The position numbers were made by a program, and so were the translations under genes. Below, one piece after another: positions 56,257-64,000 of a DNA stretch of 64,000 nt (positions are counted from its first letter, which is position 1; each line of letters opens with the position of its first letter). The stretch lies in assembly GCF_020497125.1 (NCBI RefSeq), contig NC_059076.1, forward strand, positions 14,313,951 to 14,377,950, read 5' to 3'. The notes under the pieces are model-generated. The model was not told the DNA's origin. It saw nothing but the letters and a program-made list of their open reading frames with translations, and made no database searches. The DNA is from Mauremys mutica (taxonomy: Eukaryota > Chordata > Testudines > Geoemydidae).

Positions 56257-59040
56257 CAGGATCGGGATCTAGCCTGGAGACGGATAGAGAGCTCTTTAAT
56301 GTTTTTAAGGAGGTAAACACTAATAGGAACTGCTTGATCATGGGGGATTTTAACTTCCCGGATATAAATTGGGAAGCAAATGCTAGTAATAATAATAGGG
56401 CTCAGCTTTTCCTAGACGTGATAACTGATGAATTCCTTCATCAAGTGGTTGCTGAACCGACGAGGGGGGATGCCATTTTAGATCTGGTTTTGGTGAGTAA
56501 CGAGGACCTTGTTGAGGAAATAGTTGTAGGGGACAACCTTGGCTCGAGTGATCATGAGCTAATTCATTTCAAAATAAATGAGAGGATAATCAATATTGCA
56601 TCTGAGACTAGGGTTTACGATTTCAAAAGGGCTAACTTTACTAAACTAAGGCGACTAGTTAGGGAAGTGGACTGGACTAACATATTTAGGGATCTAAAGG
56701 CAGATGACGCCTGGGGTTACTTCAGGTTGAAGTTGCAGGACATGTCAGAGGCATGTATCCCGAGAAAGGGAAAACGGCTCGTAGGTAGCAGTTTTAGACC
56801 GAGCTGGATAAGCAAGCGTCTCAGAGGGGTCATTAAGAAAAAACAGAAAGCGTACCAGGAGTGGAAAATGGGAGGGATCAGCAAAGAAACCTACCTTATT
56901 GAGGTCAGAGGGTGTAGGGAAGCAGTGAGAAAGGCAAAGTGACGGGTGGAGATGGACCTAGCGAAGGGGATTAAAACCAATAGCAAAAGGTTTTTTAGCC
57001 ATATAAATAGGAAGAAAACCAAGAAAGAAGAAGTGGGACCGCTTAAAACTTTGAACGGAGTGGAGATTAGGGATAATCTTGGAATGGCACAATATCTGAA
57101 TGAATATTTTGCCTCGGTCTTTAATGAGGCTAATGAAGGGCTAAGGAATAGTGATAGAGGGACCGATGGGAATGAGGATATGGGGGTAGACATTACGGTA
57201 TCGGAGGTGGAAGCCAAACTTGAACAGTTTAATGGAAGTAAATCGGGGGGCCCGGATAATCTTCATCCTAGAATATTAAGGGAATTAGCGAGTGATATTG
57301 CTAGCCCGTTAGCGATGATTTTTAAGAAATCTCTAAATTCGGGGATTGTACCGTTTGACTGGAGATTAGCTAATGTAGTTCCTATATTCAAGAAGGGGAA
57401 AAAATGTGACCCGGGTAACTACAGGCCTGTTAGTTTAACATCTGTAGTATGCAAAGTCATGGAAAAATTTTTAAAAGAGAGAGTGGTTACGGAGCAGGAG
57501 GCCGATGGCAACTGGGATAGTTTACAGCATGGATTTACGAAAGGTAGATCGTGCCAAACCAACCTGATCTCCTTCTTTGAGAAAGTAACAGTTTTTTTAG
57601 ACAAGGGAAATGCGGTGGATCTAATATATCTGGATTTCAGTAAGGCGTTTGATACGGTACCGCATGAGGAATTACTGGTTAAATTGGAAAAGATGGGGAT
57701 TGAAATGAAAATCCAGAGGTGGATAAGGAGCTGGTTAAAGGGGAGACTGCAGAGGGTAGTATTGAAGGGGGAACTGTCGGGTTGGAGGGGGGTTACCAGT
57801 GGAGTTCCTCAAGGTTCGGTTTTGGGTCCGATTTTATTCAATCTATTTATTGCTGACCTGGGAACCAAGAGTAGGAGTGGGCTGATAAAGTTTGCGGACG
57901 ACACCAAGTTGGGAGGTATTGCCAATTCAGAAAAGGATCGGGATATCCTCCAGGGAGATTTGGATGACCTTGTAAACTGGAGTATTAGTAACAGGATGAA
58001 ATTCAATAGTGAGAAGTGTAAGGTTATGCATTTAGGGATGACTAACAAGAATTTTAGTTATAAGCTAGGGACGCACCAGTTGCAAGTAACGGAGGAGGAG
58101 AAGGACCTAGGAGTCCTGGTTGATCGTAGGATGACTATGAGCAGGCAATGTGATGTGGCCGTTAAAAAAGCTAATGCGGTCTTGGGATGCATTAGGCGAG
58201 GTATTTCTAGTAGGGATAAGGAGGTGCTAGTCCCGTTATATAAGGCGTTGGTGAGACCTCATCTGGAGTATTGTGTGCAGTTCTGGTCTCCCATGTTTAA
58301 GAAGGATGAATTCAAACTGGAACAGGTACAAAGAAGGGCCACTAGAATGATCCGAGGAATGGAAGGCCTGTCGTATGAAAGGAGACTTGAGGAGCTCGGT
58401 TTGTTTTCCCTAACCAAAAGAAGGATAAGAGGAGATATGATTGCACTCTTTAAATATATCAGAGGGATAAATACCAGGGAAGGAGAGGAATTATTTCAGC
58501 TCAGTGCTAATGTGGACACGAGGACAAACGGATATAAATTGTCAGTCAGGAAATTTAGGCTTGAAATTAGACGAAGGTTTCTAACTATCAGGGGAGTGCA
58601 ATACTGGAACAGCCTACCGAGGGAAACAGTGGGGGCAAAGGACCTCCATGACTTTAAGATTAAGCTAGATAAGTTTATGGAGGAGATGGTATGATAGGAT
58701 ACCGGGCTTAGTCAATAGGTTAATTAAGTGCCACACTGGTAAATAGTACAATGGGTCAATGATATGATATTCTTAACCTTTTTCCAGAGGGTATGGCTGG
58801 AGAGTCTTGCCCGCATGCTCGGGGTTCAGCTGACCGCCATATTTGGGGTCGGGAAGCAATTTTCCTCCAGGGTAGATTGGCTGTGGCCCTGGAGGTTTTT
58901 CGCCTTGCTCCGAAGCATGGGGCAGGGGTCACTTGCTAAAGGAGTGGGGGGATCAGCTTATGTGGCCTGCATCTTGCAGGAGGTCAGACTAGATGATCAT
59001 AATGGTCCCTTCTGATCTTGAATTCTATGATTCTATGATT
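56257..59040 (+). mobile_element. Young CR1 LINE nested in the older CR1
   Basis: A 5'-truncated CR1 of 2784 bp inserted in opposite orientation into ORF1 of the minus-strand CR1. CAAA occurs at both edges (56253-56256 and 59041-59044), a possible short target duplication or microhomology; joining across it restores ...RRIQDGLQRIARV. The coding frame starts inside the endonuclease (about ETDRELFNVFKEVN) and runs to the end of ORF2. The 3' end is the tail ATTCTATGATTCTATGATT. Its small number of defects indicates recent activity of this CR1 lineage. Confidence 0.93.
56334..58694 (+). pseudogene. CR1 ORF2: endonuclease end and reverse transcriptase, one stop
   Basis: The protein that nicks target DNA and copies CR1 RNA. 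The endonuclease part includes IMGDFNFPDINW and NLGSSDHELIHF. A single TGA at 56940-56942, after REAVRKAK, interrupts an otherwise continuous frame. Downstream, 582 codons remain open (56946-58694), numbered here from 56946: reverse-transcriptase motif A with D230 (VDLIYLDFSKAFD), motif B (GVPQGSVLGPILFNLF) and motif C with FADD at 316-319. The C-terminal region then runs to DKFMEEMV. Apart from the stop and the missing 5' part I see no damage. It is a dead copy because it is 5'-truncated. Confidence 0.9.
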
Positions 59041-59840
59041 CAAACCATCCTGTATCCTCCTGGGGCTCATATTTGGTGTTGTCTCCATTGACTCTTCCCC
59101 TCTTCCTATAGGACTAGCTGCTCTTCTCTTCTTCCTTGCCCTCTCACCTTCAGCGACCACCTGCTGTGCTCCTTCTTCATTTTCCAACTCTGCAAACCTG
59201 TTCCTGAGCTCTATTTCTCCTTCACTGGCCTGTCTTTTCCTCTGCCTGGTTCTCTTAGTCACATGCTTCCACCGTCCACTTTCCTCAACCAACTGTCTCC
59301 CCTCAGAGTTCTTTGGTCCTGCTTCCATCTGTAAGTCTGAGCTTTTCTCTTCAGCCTCCTCATGGCTTTACTCCATCATCTGCTTGAACCCTCTTCTAAA
59401 CTCAACCAGAGTTTCCACCTGCATCTCCAATCCTTGGATCTTTTCGTCCATCAGCTCTATCAGGCGGCACTTCATGCAGACGAAACTCTTTTCAGGTACC
59501 CCCTCCAGGATCATGTACATGCCGCAGCTTCCACATCCAGTCATCCTCACTGTGTCTTCCACTGCTGCCTCTGTATCGGTCATAGCCTCCCCTCCTAAAT
59601 CCTGTCAGTCCAGGAAACACAAACCAAAGCAAACCACCACCACCTACAGCAAAACAAACCCCCAACAGGCACCAGGAAATGGAATAATTTGTTTGAGATC
59701 CAGGACATAGAGAGCAAGTTCATTCCTGGAGCACAGGCCAAAAGGCCAAGGATCTTCTTTCTAAACCATAGAGGAACAAACAATTCAGAGGGATCAGCTG
59801 GATGATTTATCAAAAAGTAAAATGTTTACCCAGAATTACC
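59041..59840 (-). mobile_element. CR1 LINE, 5' part: ORF1 N-terminus
   Basis: The oldest 5' piece of the minus-strand CR1. From 59583 it encodes MTDTEAAVEDTVRMTGCGSC, then a CxxC...CxxC zinc-binding motif (CGSCGMYMILEG, FVCMKC) and a coiled-coil-like LMDEKIQGLEMQVETL, as in CR1 ORF1. A TAA after KQMME (59370-59368) interrupts the frame, which continues in the same frame as EAGPKNSEGRQL...PRRIQDGL up to the nested CR1. The 5' limit is not visible; the sequence from 59584 to about 59840 is probably 5'UTR, and the GC-rich part to about 60430 may be too. Confidence 0.8.
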
Positions 59841-62510
59841 CCACAGAGGTAGATGACGGCTGGACTGCCCTATGGCTGGACTGCCCTTGCTGCGACAGGG
59901 GGAAGACTCCAAGAGGACATTCGCCTTCACGAGGATTCCTCCACATCCTTCCACCAGGGGCTCAGGTTTGCTCGCCACATGGCAGAGCAATGGGACCCAC
60001 CTCCAGTGCCTGGGCCAACGGCATGCAGGCCCAATGGCTCGCTGCAGCTTTGTTCTCCTGGCAGGTCTTCCCAGCCCAGCAGTGTGGCTCAGAGGGAACC
60101 ATGCCACTGGCCTGCCCTGGGCTTCAAGGCCATACCTTAGAAGGGGATCCTGGCTCCCAGCGGGCGCCACGGAAAACATAGTACAGCCCTAAGGGTATTC
60201 TCTCTCCTGAGTAAGGCTGACTGGGCTGGAGAGGGCCAACATGTGACTCCCGCCCCAGTCCTGGCCAAGCCTTCCCACTGCTCTCCTCCTCCTGCTGTGC
60301 ATTCACCTCCCATCGACAGAGGGGCTAGCACAGGGCTCAGGGATAGGGCTGAGGACTCGGCTGAGCCACCCTTCCACATGGGAATGGGGAGATCTACGTT
60401 CGGAGGGTTCCTTCTGGGCACAGCTCTCCGTTACCCCCCGCCCACTCAGAACGGGATACAACGGTGGCCTTTCCGTTTCCAAAGGGTGACTGTTTTCTTA
60501 ATCTGTGTGAGGGGCTGCAAGGTGGCCAAGGGGTTTCACATGCACCAGACATTTGCTCTGCTCATAAAGCTTAAAAAGTGCATCAGGATCCACCCAAGCT
60601 ACCCTCCGAGACATGCCAGCCTGCCCCTCCCCTGGCACAGACCATTCTTGATGCTATTCTGAACATCAGCTCATACACAGCAATGCAAAGAAAGGGAGAA
60701 AAATGATTTCCCTTCAGGTGCTACCAACTGCACATGTATCCCTTTGCAACCCTCCCACCCAGCCAGTGAGGTCCCAATATTCCTATAGTAGCACTCGCTG
60801 TTTTATAGTTCTGGGTAAGTGCTGGTGGACTGGGATGCTAAATGTCTCCCAGCTGATGTTGTGCCAAGTGTCCAGGAGCACACAGACAGCGACTGTTACA
60901 TTCTCAGATGAGCTCTAGCAGATCATTTCGAAATTGGTGAGATTGCAGGAAGCTCGCTCTGAAAATCAATTATGTCATTTGACACAGTTTCCAGGCTCTA
61001 TTCAAGAGAGGCCGGGATTTGGGGTAGCAGTGGTCTTGGGGGTCAATTCTTAGAAGCAGTCAGTTTGGTTGCACAGCTTAGCCAACTGCTATTAGTTCTT
61101 CTGTATTGTGGCCAATGAAGTTACAGAGAGCCAGAGAGACAGAAAGCTCTATTAGTAAAATGTGGAGGCGCTTGGTCTTGCTTAAACAGTTGTAATTAAA
61201 TTGAGGTCATGATACATAATGCATGATGAGATCATTACAGAAATATTGTACACTTCAAAGTAGAGCTGAGCAAAATTCAGAATTTCCATCCTTGGGAAAT
61301 TCCCACATTCCAACTTTTGTTTTTCTTCTGGAGTGGAACAAAAAGTTGAAATTTCAAAATATCCTGCGGAACAGAAATTCCAAAAAAAATTCTGTTTGGA
61401 AATGTTGCAACATTTCATTTCAGAATTCAAAAACAGAACCATTTCAGTTTGTTTAAATGATTTGGAAGCATTCCTTTCAAGTCATTGCAACATTAAACTG
61501 CGTTGTTGGCGAGGCAATGCATTAGGAGAATAGTAGTTCCAGCCCCCATGCTCTCCTATGGCTGGACTACTTCTTCCATAATACATCCAGAATCACATGA
61601 CTCCCAGAATGCACCACACAGGAAAATCCACATTGCAATATGGCAGATGTAATCCTCCAAGGAGAATGGGGGCCAGGACTAAAAATCCCATAAGACAATA
61701 TGCAATAGGGGAATGCGATTTAATTATTTTTTTAACTGATTTGGAGCAAAATGTTTTGGGTCAGTTAAAAAAACTGAAATATTCCGATTCAAGCCAAACC
61801 AGCCCAAAATAAACATACTTCATTTGATTTTCCTGACAAAGCCAGACATTTGTGGAAGCTGCATTTTCCTTCAGAAAATTCCCAACCAGTTCTATTGCAA
61901 ATGCAAAGTGCCGCATCCTTGGCTATGGAGCTACTGGTTTGACTCGTTTCAGGATGAAGTGCATCGCAGGGTGCACGCGGAGATGAATCTGCCGAGGCAG
62001 CAGCAGAGCTGGAATTCAGTGAGTCAGCACAAGGTGATGAGATGGGAAATCATGGCCTTGGCAGAGCGAGTGCAGCACCCCAGGGAAGCAGAGAAGAAGG
62101 GAGATGTCTGGTATTGGTGACAAGGAGTCTGGTGCCCTAGATACCAGCATTCCTCCAGTGACTGCATACAGCTCAGCATTTCCCTGACTGCTAAGCAAAC
62201 AAGGAGAAGCAACTGCGGATCGGGTCAGGATTTAAAATCCATTACATATTCTCCTGCTGTTTCAAAAATTGATGCAAAGGGGTTATTATTCGAGACTGAC
62301 GACATTCAGATCAGGATAGAAACTGTCCGGAAGTTTAGGAGTGATGAGAGCCAAGGTGCTGGTTGAGGATCATCGCTAATTATTACAGCTTCCACTAACA
62401 GCAAAAGCTATCAAAGTGGTTGCAAAAGTGATTGTTTAAATTAACCCCTTCCCTGAGCCAGATCTCCAGCTGGTGTAAATCGATGCATGCCAACTGAGAA
62501 TTTGACCTCA
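59841..62510. other. Unassigned stretch
   Basis: No supported gene. 59841-60430 is GC-rich with overlapping frames on both strands and may be the 5'UTR of the minus-strand CR1. About 61260-61830 is a diverged AT-edged repeat loosely like 1130-1660. The rest shows nothing I recognise. Confidence 0.4.
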
Positions 62511-62519
62511 CGTGTTTAA

Positions 62520-62735
62520 ATACTTCCAGCCTGGTGACTACAGCATTGGAGCAGAACTCGGGAGACCTGGGTCTATTCCTGGCTTTGCCACTGGCCGGCT
62601 GGGTGGCCCTGGGCAAGTCACTTCATCTCTGTGCCTTGGACTCCCCATTTGTAAAGTGAGGATAATGATACTGGCCTCCTTTGTGAAGTGCTTTGAGATC
62701 TACTGATGGGAGGCGCTAGGTAAGAACTGGGTAGG
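62520..62735 (+). mobile_element. MIR-like SINE
   Basis: Clear MIR/CORE-SINE order: 'ggagacctgggtctattcct', 'ggctttgccactggccggct', 'cctgggcaagtcacttcatc', 'tctgtgccttggactcccca', 'ttgtaaagtgaggataatga' and a 'aagtgctttgagatctactg' tail, as in sauropsid MIRs. The preceding 'agctggtgtaaat' is from another dispersed repeat. Confidence 0.85.
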
Positions 62736-64000
62736 AGTATTAACTTGCTGAAAAGTTTCCTTTGGGACTTAAGCTTTCCATATTTGGTCTCATCGTTTCA
62801 GACCAAAGAGCACTGTTTTTGGAGCGCAGGGCAAAGGGGAGGAGGAATGGAGAAAAGAAAACCAACTGTTTGGAGTTCAGCGAGGGTGTTGTGAGATGTT
62901 CACTGCCCTCAATTCCTAATCTCGCGGTCTCCTTCTCTCTCTTGTCATTTAATCCCTCTCCCATCTGCTCTGTACCTCAGTTGTGTCCAGCTCCCTTATA
63001 CACGCTTCCCCTGCTTGGTCCAATTCTTCTCCACCATACACTGCCCTGCCAGTTTCTCAGTCTCACCTGCAAATTAGGTTCTCTTCTTCTGTGGATACAC
63101 TGTCTTCTCCACTGTCTTGGTGGACATCTCCCATTGGCCCCACTGGCTGACAGCTCCAATCCCTGAGGTTCAGTTCCTCTTTCCTCTTCCAGTGATGTAG
63201 CAGCAGCCTCTGGTGGAGGCAGCTAAGCTGGTTTCTTTTCCTTCTTTCCTGTCCAGGCTTTTCTCTGTAAGGAAGTACCTGACAATGGGGCCACAGAAGC
63301 AGCTGGAGGAGGGCGAAAAAAAAGCCAGCATCATGTGACCTGCCACCTTTCTGTGATCCACTAGCAAATGCTTCGTAGACCACAGTCAGAGAACCACTGC
63401 CCCATATCATAATTAAATCTGGACTATAAAAGGCTTGGTAGCATTTTGGACAATGCTTGGTAGCATTTGGACAGGTGATGCCCTCAGACTGATGGTTGAG
63501 AAGGATTGGACTGGTGTCATTCCAGGCAGCGTATAGAGATTTCCCAATGTTTTTGAGCTGTCCTAAGAATTTGCACCACCACTGTGTTTTGATCTCTGGG
63601 TTTACTGAGAAAGCTTTAATCATACAGAACGGAATTATGTAATGGGAGTGCTTGGCTAATTTAGGTTTGGCGCCAGCTCCATTACATTAATTATGGCTAT
63701 TTGTGCAAGGCCAAATTCTTCTATAGTTACTGATGGAGTTCTTTCTTTATTGATTTCAACCATTTCTTTTGAACTAAACTTCAATAAAAGAGCAACTGCT
63801 CCAGGTTTAATGGAATGGAGTGGAGGTTTGGCATTCTTTGCACCATCTCAACTTTTTTTATTCAACTATATCTCGACCCAGGGTCCACATGTCTTCAGAT
63901 TCATCTATTTTCTCTCTACAGCAATAAGTTCTCCTTTCTTTGGCTGCTAACTCAGCCAGGTTCAAACACCGTGGCTCTATTCTGCGCATAAGCGGATGCT
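62736..64000. other. Intergenic stretch, no gene recognised
   Basis: No supported gene. A 186-codon frame (63623-63063, minus) has no domain. Part of it (about 63340-63420) contains 'ggttctctgactgtggtc' on the minus strand, a phrase typical of old hAT-type repeats, so I read it as repeat-derived. Confidence 0.4.

Noticed and set aside
59826..60421. Overlapping frames of 90-119 codons on both strands
   Set aside because: GC-rich, probably 5'UTR of the older CR1; no domain.
63063..63623. 186-codon minus-strand frame
   Set aside because: Part of it consists of hAT-like repeat phrases, and the translation shows no recognisable fold.

Overview
The window looks like an intergenic and gene-bearing stretch of a turtle (cryptodiran chelonian) nuclear genome. 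This rests on three things: a spliced vertebrate growth-factor gene with GT-AG introns; a repeat content dominated by CR1 LINEs, PIF/Harbinger and other DNA-transposon MITEs, Penelope-like fragments, MIR-type SINEs and a tRNA-derived SINE with a CR1-like tail; and the very young state of several elements. There is no prokaryotic-style gene packing, and most of the sequence is non-coding.

The one host gene that can be reconstructed confidently is amphiregulin (AREG) on the minus strand, about 33515 down to about 22715. A TATA box in a CpG island (33170-33760) precedes five coding exons (33423-33381, 32714-32529, 29623-29437, 28971-28813, 26442-26355). These join in frame to a 220-residue EGF-family precursor. 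An AU-rich 3'UTR exon ends near 22715. An intronic near-perfect hairpin (26694-26765) lies upstream of the last coding exon. A fragment resembling TEX10 (40852-41182) is probably a pseudogene.

Left part (1-22700): mostly unannotatable intergenic DNA with scattered elements. These are a Tigger/mariner-like MITE (5056-5247), Harbinger-type MITEs (6692-6976, 14185-14460, 16881-17135), two Penelope-like insertions including a 92-bp-arm foldback with a 16-bp target duplication (8742-8998) and a 9-bp-TSD copy (9378-9504), a 32-bp micro-insertion with a 12-bp duplication (11594-11649), a tRNA-derived SINE (9755-9949), a 64-bp inverted repeat (13302-13580), and CR1 and MIR pieces.

Right part (47000-59850): a transposon cluster. 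A 4.24-kb PIF/Harbinger element (47101-51340, TTA target duplication) carries a DDE transposase with one apparent frame break on the plus strand and a two-exon Myb/SANT-like protein on the minus strand. Inside the intron of the latter, on the opposite strand, is a third, protein-like ORF (49847-50293) with no function I can name. Eighty bases further on, a long minus-strand CR1 (51421 to at least 59583) has been broken twice: by a solo LTR (53529-54349, 5-bp duplication ATATG) and by a second, younger plus-strand CR1 (56257-59040, CAAA at both edges). The remaining right end (60000-64000) has a MIR-like SINE and otherwise no recognisable genes.
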